Below are positions 1 through 9,317 of a DNA stretch of 60,468 nt, piece by piece. Numbering within the stretch: the first letter of the stretch is position 1; every line of letters begins with the position of its first letter. Below the pieces are notes generated by a model. That model was not told where the DNA came from. It searched no databases and worked only from the letters and a program-made list of their open reading frames with translations. This DNA is from a virus, in IMG/VR virus record IMGVR_UViG_3300025428_000005, positions 1-60,468 of that record. One strand, given 5' to 3'. A program made the translations under genes and the position numbers.

Positions 1-3000
1 ATCACTATCTATAGACTGTGGAGATATAGTAGTAACTGTATTACCTTTATTATCTACTACTGTAAATGCATGCTCTGTAGACTTATCTGAAGCTCTTAAA
101 TAAGCACTTCTACCGTGTAATAAGATATCATTTATTTCTTGTACATACTTATCACCTTGTGATAACTCTTTTGTAGGAAGTTCTAACTTATTAACATCTG
201 TACCAGAGATCATACCATCTTTAATATCTAACTTGATAGTATAACCTTCTTTCTTAGTAGTTAATTTACCTGACTCATCTTTGTTAAATATTGAAGATAA
301 CCAGTAACTATTCTCAGCTGTAACAGATTTTAAGTGTGGTAACTTAACGCACAACTCATCAAATGTCTTAGCTGTATTAATTGCAGATGTTATGATAGAT
401 AATCCGTTATGATAACCTATTGGATATACAGATTTCTTAGTAGCTGATAAGAAAGAAAGGTCTGTCACATCTTTTGTATGCCTTAAAGCTAAAGAGATAA
501 ACTTATTTATATCTGTTTTATTATCTGAGGTTTCACCATATAATGAAACTATGTCACCGCCATTTTGTAGGAGAGCTTGTTCTATACCACCTAATGCATT
601 AGAATACAATGAGTAGTCTTCTTTTAATTCATCTAAAGCTTCTGGAGATAAAGATATACCTATTTTATCTAATAACTCAGCTGTATTAAGGCTATGGTTT
701 GCTATAGCATCTAAAGTACTTTGGTCTAGTTTAAATTTACCATTTTCATCTAACGTAGATAAATATTTAGCTTGAGCTTTCCAATTATCTTTAATTATAT
801 TAGCCGCTGTTTGCTGTGTAAGATTGATTGAGTAGATCTTACCTGGCTTTTCTATACGAGTTGCATAAGAGCTAAACTTATTCTTAGCAAAATCTTGTCT
901 AAATTGAAGTATTTGTTGTAATTGTTGGTAAGAAGCATTCTTAATTGTACCTAATTTATCTGCTAATTGTTGATATACAGGACGTTCTTTAGCTATATTA
1001 GCTAGACCTTCAAGTATTTGTTCAGGTGTAGTTAATCCTGCTAAGTTGTTAAGTAGGTAATTATATGTCTGTTTGAAGTTAACTATATAAGGTAATCCTA
1101 AAGAGTTAAGTTTTAAAGTGCCATCTTCATTCATATCTAGCATAGATTGAATAAGTAGTTTAGTACTTAAACTTGTAGTGCTAAATGCACTCACTTCATT
1201 AGCTTCTATACCATAGTTTAAAGCTTCATCTCTAGTAACATTATCTTCTGCTTCTAAGTCTAATTCTTCTGTAGAAGCTTCTGCCTTTTCTTCTTTAGTA
1301 TATTCATCTTTAATAGTTTTACTAAAGTCAAGCATGTTAACTTTCTTCAACCATTCTTTAGTAACTAAATCCCAGTTGTCTAATACGTACTTAAATGTAC
1401 CTACTTTATCTGCCCAATCTGCATCTGTAGGATCTTGCTGATATAACTCAAACCATTTGTCGTACTGTTTCTGGATTCTTTTCTTAAGGTTGTTTATTAA
1501 AGCGCTTTGTTTAGTAGGAATATCCTCAATAGATAAGTCATTTTGGAATAAAGTATGTAAAAAAGCACCTGTCATGTAGTCTAACAAGTCTTTAGTCTTT
1601 CTAACAGATAGTCTACCTATACGATCTAAGGTTTTAAACTCTGTTTGACTTTGTACTCTTGCAGATTTATAATAACCTTTATCTAAACGTTTGTATAAAT
1701 CTTCAATAGTTCTTGGTGGTAAGTTTAATATTTGTCTAATCTTTTCTATTATATCATATAATTTCTTAAATAATATACTACGATTAGGAGCTCCTGGAAT
1801 AGGTTTTCTATCTAATTTATATTGAGCAAATTCTTCAGCTAAGAATTCTTCAGCATCTTTACTTGTAATTAAGGTTTTATTTAACTTCTTAGCTTCTGCA
1901 TATAATCTATTACGTTCTTCAGGTTTTAAGTACATCTGAGTTACAGCATGGAATGCTTCATGGTACAAAGTACCTCTAGCTGCTATATCAGATAATAGTA
2001 TCTTACCAGAAGCTAAAAATCTACCAAATGACTGACTGTCAATTAAGCCTTTTACGAGCTCTACAGGTATATCTGAAGGCATATTAGCTTCAAACCAATC
2101 GCGCTCTTCCTGAGTGATTAGAGACGCATCTACAACGTCTTTAGCTCGCCTATTTAAATCTTCATCATCTTCTAATGCTGCATCTTCAAGACTTGCTTTA
2201 AATGCACTAGCTAAAAGTTTAGCTTTTTCTTCAGGGCTTAAAGGGGCTTTAGGTTTAGCTTCTACTTTAGGAGCTTCATCAGCCATACTATCACTACTTA
2301 ACTCAGGGGCTATAGCTATAGTAGCTGGTGTATTACCTTCTTTAACCTCTTTTATTACTTCTTTTTTAGTAGGTTCAGTTGGTTTAACCTCTTCTTTTAC
2401 AGAAGGTTTTTCAACTACTTTACCAAAGTTTCTAACATAAGATAAAATAACCTCTTTACTAGCTATAGGAAATGCATCAAATTCTGCAAAATCCTCAAAC
2501 ATAGTAGATATACTATCTAAAGTAGCTTGTTTTCTACTAGGATTTTTTACTAAGGCTTTAAGTTTATCTTTTAGTACAGCAAATGCTTGTTTAACATCTG
2601 AGGGTTTAGTGCCAAATTGTTTAGCATCTGCACTAATAGTCTTTGGGTCAAAGTTATCTATTACAGATTCTACTTCAGCAGGTAGTGCTGATGGAGTTGT
2701 ATCTTTTGTAGACTCTGCTACTTCAGGATTATAAGCTAACGCGCTTTTTCTATAAGAATCAAAACTTCCAGTATTTTCTGTAGGTTGTAAGAATTGTTCT
2801 ATATCTAAATTAAAATTCTTTAAATTAGACGCTTTAATGAGGTTTTGTACTTGTGAGTGTGTTTGTATTACTACAGCTCCTGGAGCTTGTATAGCTATTT
2901 TAAATGATTTTATAATACGATTTTTAAAGGTATTAAAAGATTCACCTGTTTCACCTATTCTTTCATCCCATCTTGAAGGGTCGCGTACTACTTCTTCTTG

Positions 3001-6000
3001 TAATTTTTTAAGAGCTTTACTATCTGTACCTTCTAACTTACCTATATCCCATGTAGAGAAGTCTGCTTTTTTAGTAGTACTTTCTACATCTAAATTAGGA
3101 AATATAATCTTTAATGTATCTTTAGCTCTACTAAGATATGAACAAAATACACTCGCCGGAGTAGTTAATACTTTAGCGAATTGCTTATGTAATTTCTCAG
3201 CATCTTTTCTACCTTCTTCATTGATGGTAGGTGTCAAATTTGTAGTACCTCTAGCTAATCCTTGGTTGTTAAAATCTACGTCACCATGTCTTATTACATG
3301 CACACCATCTTCAGCTAAAGCTTCAACTTCAGAAACATCTTCAACTAAAGCTGTTTTACTATTACTTGCACTTTTAGCTAAAGCTTGTTTAGCGCTAAAT
3401 GTCTCTGTATCTAATTTTTCATAAGGTGGTTCTGGGGCAAAATGTAAGTATTGTTGTACTACAGAAGGCTCTCCTGCATCATTAGGCATTACTTTAGTAG
3501 TGAATAAAGGACTTTCACCTGCTACTAAGAATTCAGTATATGTAGTAGATTTACCCGTAATAGGGTTTACAAAAGCTTGAGAGTTCATGTGCTTACTTTT
3601 AGCACTAACTAATTTATTCTCTTGTAACCATTGGCTTATACGAGACTCTAACTCTTCTCTACTTTCTTCTGTAACATCACTCTTATGAATAACATTACCT
3701 ACATCAGTACCTAGTACTATAGAATCTTCTAAGTAAGATATAGTATGTGCTTTATACCCTTTCTTATTAGTACCAAGCATTATAAACTTCTCTATATCTT
3801 CTTTATCTGCTTCTGTAAGACCATTTGGTGACTGCAATGCACTCACTAAACGTTTAGCTATAAATGCAGCTTCAGCAGAATTAACAAAACGTGCTTGTAA
3901 AGGCATTACTTTTTCATTCTTTATAACTGCATATAGCGTACCTACTTTACCAAATACATCATCTGTAATACGCGCTAAGCCATTAACACCTGTAGCAGGT
4001 AGTACTAAGTTAAACCTATTAGGATAGAATAATTGATTAAAGCTCTTAACTAAACTACCTATAACACTAAACCTAGGTATTTTACCTTCTACCGCTTCTC
4101 CATCATTTGGTATACCTGCAGAACGTTTAACTATAGGTAGGTAGTATTTACCTTTCTCTGCAGTACACGCTCTTTTAAACTTAACATAAGCCTCTTTTCT
4201 AGGAAGTCTTTTTGAATCGCTCATTACGATACTTCCATTTATGCTACCTACATTCTCAACAGAAGGTATTGTAGACCAAACTATTTTACCATCTGCAGCA
4301 CCTTTAATAGGTGTACCTTCTTTATCAGTTATAACTAGCCAAATACCTTTAACATCAGGCTTCTCTTTATCTGCCTTTTGTTTAGCTGCTAACTCTTCAG
4401 GAGTATAATCAGCTAGTATTTCAGCCATTAATTTTTTAACTAATGTATCTTCAGAACTCTCATGTACAACAAGTAGTTTATTATTCTCTGTAGGCGAAGA
4501 TAAACTTTCTACAGTTCTGAAGAATCTATTTCTAGATACTGATTGACCATCATCTAATCCAGATGCAGTAGTGAACTCATTTCTTTTTCTACGAGTAGAT
4601 AGTATAGTTGAAGGTTTTTCTGGGTCATATTCTCCAGTGAATAATTCTTCATCAGAATCTATTAATTCTAAGCTATGATTCTTATATAAGTCCGCAGGAT
4701 TATCATTTGTGCTATCTGATACTTCTATTTTAGGAGCTTTAGTAGATTCCTCTTTAGATTTTTCAGCTTTTTTGGTAGCTTCTTTTACTATAGTTTTTTT
4801 CTGCTTTTCTAATTCTTTTAACGCTTCTGCATGCTTATCCTCTATCTGTTTTAATTCTTCAGCTTTTGCCTCAGGATTTAACGTAGTGTCTTTAGAATAT
4901 TTATCCTCTATAGTTTGCGCATCTTTAGCTTTTTGTTCTTCTAAAGATTTTTGTTTATCCTCTATATCTTTTAACTTAGTATAAGTAGGGGTTAGTTCTT
5001 TAACCCTCTTAGTTACTTGCTTTACCGCAGAAATAATATTTTCAGGGTTTAGTACTTTAGTATAAGAATCTTTTACTAGTTTTAACTCTTCTTGAGAAGA
5101 TTCGTATAACTTCTTTAATTTATCTATAGTATCTTTATCTGCAGGTAACTCTGAACTTTCTGCTTCACTTAAAGCTTTAGATAATTTCTCAGATTGGGTT
5201 TGCCAAAAAGTCATTTTAGAACCTAATCCAAATAACACAGCTTTAGTTTGTGCTATAGAATTACCTACTTGAGCTTTCTCTTCGTCTGATAATTTATCAG
5301 TATTTACTTTTATATTAGCGTTCTGAATTCTAGTATTAATACGCTCTAATCTTTTTACAGTTTCTAGCATATTATTTAAATGCTGTTCTACTGTAATCTT
5401 TTTTCCTGTAGTTTTATCTAAAACTTCTTTCTCTGTACCTTCTGTACTAAGTAATTGCTCATGTTGAGCTTTAATCATATCAGTTAAAGCTTTAGCTCCT
5501 CCTGGTTTATTTAACCATTCATAAGCTAAAGATTCTATAGTATTATGGTTAGATAGGTCAACTAACATTTGCCCAGAAGGGCCTTCTAAAGTTTGCCCTG
5601 CTTCATTAAGCATTTGATTTAACTTAACTTGGCTTTCTTTTGATGCACTAATCGCGGCTTTTACACCATCTATTCTAGGTTTTACACCATCTACTTTTGT
5701 AGATCCATCAGGATTTTTAGCTAAGAACCCATCAGTTAAACCTTGTAATAAATGTAAATGACTATCGTATAAACTATGTAAGTCTTGTATTTGCTCTCTA
5801 GTAGTTTTTTCACCGTTAGCTAATCTATATTGATGCATAGCTACACCAGCTAAAGAGGTTATAACACCTTGTACAGTACCTAATACTGTATTAGCCCCCA
5901 TGTTTTTATCATCACTAGACCACCAATCTTTAGTAATAGATTGTATTGTAGAAGGTAGGTTTTCTTCATCACTTTTACCTTCATAAAGTTTTTCAAAGTA

Positions 6001-7110
6001 ATTACCTATAGCTACTTGATATCTTTCATTCTGACCATGTTCTAACCCTGTTAAAGCTGCTTTACCTATAGTAGTACCTACTTTGCTAAGTAGAGAAGCT
6101 TCTTCTGGTAATGCTTTTTTACCTACTTTACCCGCAGTTGTTTCAAAGGCATCTTCTAATAGTTTAGAGGTGCCTTTAAATGACCTATACAGCTGTGGAA
6201 ACTCTACAACCATATTAAGCAAAGTAAGTGGTATATTCGCTTTAAACGTAGCCACAGCAGCTTCTGCAGACTTTGTCTCTATTTCTTCATCAGATAAACC
6301 ATTCTCTGACTGATGCTCTTTTAAATAGTTTTTTACAGCTACTTGAGATTCTCTACCAGATAACGCTGGTTGTGTAATTACACCTTGAGCGATCATCTCA
6401 CCTCTTGTAAGATTCTTAGCCCAACTTATTGCAGCTTTATCGACAGCTGCATCTAAAGTACCCATTTTACCTGCAGCAGCCATAACTTTCATACCGTCAG
6501 CTAAAGATGTAGCACCTCTAGCTTCTAAAACTTTAGCTAAACCACCTGCTAAACTAATACCTCTTTCAGCCAACATACCTGGAGCTAAAGTAGCTACAGT
6601 TAAAGCAAGCCTATCTATACCATCATCTAACCACCAACCAGTATGCGCTAGTTTACCAAACATACTAGCTTCATCATAACCTCTACTCTTATATATAGGA
6701 AATTCTTTAGATACATAATCTTTTAATTCATCTGAAGCTTTAACTGCCCAGTTATCAGTCATACCTGATATACCTTCAAAAGGTACAGTTAAAGCGCCAC
6801 CTAAAAAGCCTGCAGTTTGTCCTAGATATGCAGCAGTTTTACCTATTAGGTTAGCTCCTGCATTACCTAATTGGTCTAGTGCAGATTGTCTATCCTCTCT
6901 TAAGTAATCATTATTTATATCATTCTTTAATTGGAAATGGTAGTCATTTGGATTTACACTAGAAGTAGTACCTTTACCAAAGGCTCCTGCAGCATCACCT
7001 TGTACCTCTTCTTGTGTAGGTAAACTAAGCTTAATTCCAGTAGATGGTGTTGTATTTTTAGGGGTATTACTAGTTGAATCTTCTTGAGAAGGTAGGGTAA
7101 TTTTAGGCAT
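1..7110 (-). CDS. Giant internal virion protein with histidine-phosphatase and HExxH metallopeptidase domains (partial)
   Basis: One reading frame stays open from the ATG at 7110 to the left window edge (2370 codons without a stop), so the C-terminus is missing. The N-terminal third has Gly/Ala-rich hydrophobic stretches; a charged coiled coil lies near the middle. A histidine-phosphatase (phosphoglycerate mutase-like) domain spans about residues 1270-1425, with the RHG triad at 1274-1276 and a THS histidine at 1418. A zinc peptidase motif HEAFH is at 1717-1721, with Glu1759 and Glu1760 placed as a possible third ligand. It is the last of three very large genes at the end of the structural block, the place where crAss-like phages encode proteins packed in the capsid and ejected with DNA. 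Ejection and roles of the domains are inferred. The unseen C-terminus could hold more domains, such as a virion RNA polymerase. Confidence 0.8.
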   Translation of the reverse strand, partial: MPKITLPSQEDSTSNTPKNTTPSTGIKLSLPTQEEVQGDAAGAFGKGTTSSVNPNDYHFQLKNDINNDYLREDRQSALDQLGNAGANLIGKTAAYLGQTAGFLGGALTVPFEGISGMTDNWAVKASDELKDYVSKEFPIYKSRGYDEASMFGKLAHTGWWLDDGIDRLALTVATLAPGMLAERGISLAGGLAKVLEARGATSLADGMKVMAAAGKMGTLDAAVDKAAISWAKNLTRGEMIAQGVITQPALSGRESQVAVKNYLKEHQSENGLSDEEIETKSAEAAVATFKANIPLTLLNMVVEFPQLYRSFKGTSKLLEDAFETTAGKVGKKALPEEASLLSKVGTTIGKAALTGLEHGQNERYQVAIGNYFEKLYEGKSDEENLPSTIQSITKDWWSSDDKNMGANTVLGTVQGVITSLAGVAMHQYRLANGEKTTREQIQDLHSLYDSHLHLLQGLTDGFLAKNPDGSTKVDGVKPRIDGVKAAISASKESQVKLNQMLNEAGQTLEGPSGQMLVDLSNHNTIESLAYEWLNKPGGAKALTDMIKAQHEQLLSTEGTEKEVLDKTTGKKITVEQHLNNMLETVKRLERINTRIQNANIKVNTDKLSDEEKAQVGNSIAQTKAVLFGLGSKMTFWQTQSEKLSKALSEAESSELPADKDTIDKLKKLYESSQEELKLVKDSYTKVLNPENIISAVKQVTKRVKELTPTYTKLKDIEDKQKSLEEQKAKDAQTIEDKYSKDTTLNPEAKAEELKQIEDKHAEALKELEKQKKTIVKEATKKAEKSKEESTKAPKIEVSDSTNDNPADLYKNHSLELIDSDEELFTGEYDPEKPSTILSTRRKRNEFTTASGLDDGQSVSRNRFFRTVESLSSPTENNKLLVVHESSEDTLVKKLMAEILADYTPEELAAKQKADKEKPDVKGIWLVITDKEGTPIKGAADGKIVWSTIPSVENVGSINGSIVMSDSKRLPRKEAYVKFKRACTAEKGKYYLPIVKRSAGIPNDGEAVEGKIPRFSVIGSLVKSFNQLFYPNRFNLVLPATGVNGLARITDDVFGKVGTLYAVIKNEKVMPLQARFVNSAEAAFIAKRLVSALQSPNGLTEADKEDIEKFIMLGTNKKGYKAHTISYLEDSIVLGTDVGNVIHKSDVTEESREELESRISQWLQENKLVSAKSKHMNSQAFVNPITGKSTTYTEFLVAGESPLFTTKVMPNDAGEPSVVQQYLHFAPEPPYEKLDTETFSAKQALAKSASNSKTALVEDVSEVEALAEDGVHVIRHGDVDFNNQGLARGTTNLTPTINEEGRKDAEKLHKQFAKVLTTPASVFCSYLSRAKDTLKIIFPNLDVESTTKKADFSTWDIGKLEGTDSKALKKLQEEVVRDPSRWDERIGETGESFNTFKNRIIKSFKIAIQAPGAVVIQTHSQVQNLIKASNLKNFNLDIEQFLQPTENTGSFDSYRKSALAYNPEVAESTKDTTPSALPAEVESVIDNFDPKTISADAKQFGTKPSDVKQAFAVLKDKLKALVKNPSRKQATLDSISTMFEDFAEFDAFPIASKEVILSYVRNFGKVVEKPSVKEEVKPTEPTKKEVIKEVKEGNTPATIAIAPELSSDSMADEAPKVEAKPKAPLSPEEKAKLLASAFKASLEDAALEDDEDLNRRAKDVVDASLITQEERDWFEANMPSDIPVELVKGLIDSQSFGRFLASGKILLSDIAARGTLYHEAFHAVTQMYLKPEERNRLYAEAKKLNKTLITSKDAEEFLAEEFAQYKLDRKPIPGAPNRSILFKKLYDIIEKIRQILNLPPRTIEDLYKRLDKGYYKSARVQSQTEFKTLDRIGRLSVRKTKDLLDYMTGAFLHTLFQNDLSIEDIPTKQSALINNLKKRIQKQYDKWFELYQQDPTDADWADKVGTFKYVLDNWDLVTKEWLKKVNMLDFSKTIKDEYTKEEKAEASTEELDLEAEDNVTRDEALNYGIEANEVSAFSTTSLSTKLLIQSMLDMNEDGTLKLNSLGLPYIVNFKQTYNYLLNNLAGLTTPEQILEGLANIAKERPVYQQLADKLGTIKNASYQQLQQILQFRQDFAKNKFSSYATRIEKPGKIYSINLTQQTAANIIKDNWKAQAKYLSTLDENGKFKLDQSTLDAIANHSLNTAELLDKIGISLSPEALDELKEDYSLYSNALGGIEQALLQNGGDIVSLYGETSDNKTDINKFISLALRHTKDVTDLSFLSATKKSVYPIGYHNGLSIITSAINTAKTFDELCVKLPHLKSVTAENSYWLSSIFNKDESGKLTTKKEGYTIKLDIKDGMISGTDVNKLELPTKELSQGDKYVQEINDILLHGRSAYLRASDKSTEHAFTVVDNKGNTVTTISPQSIDSD

Positions 7111-7120
7111 AAATTAAATA

Positions 7121-9316
7121 TTATTTATGTGTATTCAACTTAGACATAGCTGCGATAGCATCTGCTCTAGTGTTGTAGTAGTTAGTAGCTCCATTTAAAG
7201 TTAATGCATATCTATCAGAGTTACCTGGAGCATTCGCTACATTACTTTCTGGAATTCTGGTAATAGTTAATGGATTTTGCCCATCTGGTGTTAATTGAAG
7301 TACACTTGTACCGTTAGGATTAGCTTCTGCTTTAGAGATTTCTTTATTAGCTAAATATTGTTGTACAGGTACTTCACCGTGTAGTAATAGATAAGATTCT
7401 ACTCCTTCAGGAGCTTTAACACTTATATAATCACCTAATGAAGCTTTTTCACCTTTAGATTTCTCTCCTTCAGCGCGTAGTATAATTCTCAACTCACCAT
7501 TAACATAAGAGTATCCTAAGTTTTCAGGTGATACAGCTTTTATTTTACTATAATCTTCATCTGATTCTAATGGTTTACCTGTAGCTAAATAATTAGCTCC
7601 TAATGCCCCATTTGTATTTAAATGTGTAGACATTATATCTGCAAGACCTTTAGCTACATTTTTATCTTCAAAAGTAGTGACACCTAAAGTTTGTGTTTTA
7701 GTTTTAGCGTTTTCTTCTAACGCACCCATGTACTTTTTATAGTTCGGGTCTTTACCTTTTAAATAAAGAGCTTTTTGTTCCTTTAGCTTTTTATAATCAG
7801 CCTCTATAACTTGTATTTCACTTTCTTGATTATATGGTGAAAGGCCAAGAGTCATATTTTTGTGCATATCTTTAACATTGGCTAAGGCATATTTATACGC
7901 ATCATCTAAAGACGCTTGTTTACCAGAATTAATTAATATGTCTTGTGCAAATTTTAGGTATTCACTAGCTCCGATATAGTTTATTACAACGTTGTCTGCT
8001 TCTTTAACTAAGGCTTGTGGAATTTGGTAGCCTTCTAACCCTGCAGCACGTTTTATCTTATCATCATAAGCTTGGGTATCTTTAGCTACTTTATTATTCT
8101 GATGTATCTCCATTAAGTATTGAGATAATGCATCAGCTTGAGCGCCTGTAGCATAAAATTGAGATAACTTGTAATCAGTTAACCCATCTGACATAGCTTT
8201 AAGCATCAATAATTGACCATCAGTAAATAGTTTTTTACCTTGAGGATCTTTAAACTCTAATGCTTTTTGATATACACTTTGATTTGCTTCTTTAGAAGCT
8301 TGTACTTTATTTGCTATATCTGTAGGAGTTTTAAACTCACTACCTGCTACAGCGGCTTGTACTGGTACTGTGAAAGGTATTTGTAAAGCATCTGCCTTAT
8401 GTTTAGCCATTAACTTAGCTTCTTCAGACTCTTGTAGATCAGTTATTTCATGGTCTACATTTTTGTAAGCCATAGCATTGGCTACATTATGTACTGTATT
8501 ATGGAGTAAGTTTTGTATATACTCATTTCTAACTAGATCTTTAGGTTTTCTTTGTATTGCAAATCCATTAGCATCTACACCCATTTCTTGGTAACCTCTA
8601 GTAGCTAAATCTGCATCTTGTTTAACGTAAGACATAGCTGCGGGATCAGATAATACATATTGTAAACCCATCTCTCTAAGTCTATCTTCTGTTAAGGTTT
8701 CTGTACCATCTTTAGACACATAGATATAATCACCACTAGGAGTAATTTTAGACTGAAGATTTTTCTCAGCTTTAATTTTCTCCATACCTTTAGCAGCTAA
8801 TTCTGCTAAGTTAACATCTTTAGCCGCTGCTATACCATTAAACCCACCTTTATCTGCACCTTGGTAATCTTCTAAACTAGCTGCAAATAACTTATCTCTT
8901 TTTTCTGAGGATATAACTTGCTTATCATATAGAGAATCTAGCTCTTTCTTATAAGACATAGCCGCATCATAGTTACCTTGCAATTTACCTATAGTACCAT
9001 TTTGCCCAAAGCTATCTAATATTTCTTGTTTAGTTTTATGAAATTGTCTTCTTACATTAGGGTCTGTCAAATCTACATTAGGATCTCCAAAGGCTTCTAA
9101 TTTTTTATGATAATCAGCTTTAGCTTGTTCAGCTAATTCTTTATCTTTAGATAAGCTATTAAATTGTTTACCCATTAACTCATTATACGAAGCTTCTTCA
9201 TTATCATGAAGTTGTTGTTTAACAGCTCCTGCATGAGCAATCATATTAAGATCTAATGGTACAAATTGATCTACGTATTGTTGAGATCCTGGTCTTGTAA
9301 AACTATTAACTGCCAT
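7121..9316 (-). CDS. Large internal virion (cargo) protein, helical
   Basis: A 731-residue protein rich in Lys, Glu, Gln and Ala and predicted to be mostly helical, with no signal peptide, membrane segment or catalytic motif that I recognise. It starts at ATG 9316, only 1 nt after the TAG stop of the upstream gene, so the two are translationally close. Position between a GG-repeat protein and the giant peptidase/phosphatase protein, at the distal end of the structural operon, matches the cargo proteins of crAss-like phages. Function is inferred from position, size and composition only. Confidence 0.7.
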   Translation of the reverse strand: MAVNSFTRPGSQQYVDQFVPLDLNMIAHAGAVKQQLHDNEEASYNELMGKQFNSLSKDKELAEQAKADYHKKLEAFGDPNVDLTDPNVRRQFHKTKQEILDSFGQNGTIGKLQGNYDAAMSYKKELDSLYDKQVISSEKRDKLFAASLEDYQGADKGGFNGIAAAKDVNLAELAAKGMEKIKAEKNLQSKITPSGDYIYVSKDGTETLTEDRLREMGLQYVLSDPAAMSYVKQDADLATRGYQEMGVDANGFAIQRKPKDLVRNEYIQNLLHNTVHNVANAMAYKNVDHEITDLQESEEAKLMAKHKADALQIPFTVPVQAAVAGSEFKTPTDIANKVQASKEANQSVYQKALEFKDPQGKKLFTDGQLLMLKAMSDGLTDYKLSQFYATGAQADALSQYLMEIHQNNKVAKDTQAYDDKIKRAAGLEGYQIPQALVKEADNVVINYIGASEYLKFAQDILINSGKQASLDDAYKYALANVKDMHKNMTLGLSPYNQESEIQVIEADYKKLKEQKALYLKGKDPNYKKYMGALEENAKTKTQTLGVTTFEDKNVAKGLADIMSTHLNTNGALGANYLATGKPLESDEDYSKIKAVSPENLGYSYVNGELRIILRAEGEKSKGEKASLGDYISVKAPEGVESYLLLHGEVPVQQYLANKEISKAEANPNGTSVLQLTPDGQNPLTITRIPESNVANAPGNSDRYALTLNGATNYYNTRADAIAAMSKLNTHK

Positions 9317-9317
9317 A

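Noticed and set aside
2114-6313. Four plus-strand open frames inside the giant minus-strand gene
   Set aside because: They lie opposite a continuous 2370-codon frame with clear domains; their Ser/Leu-rich translations are mirror images of its AT-rich codons.
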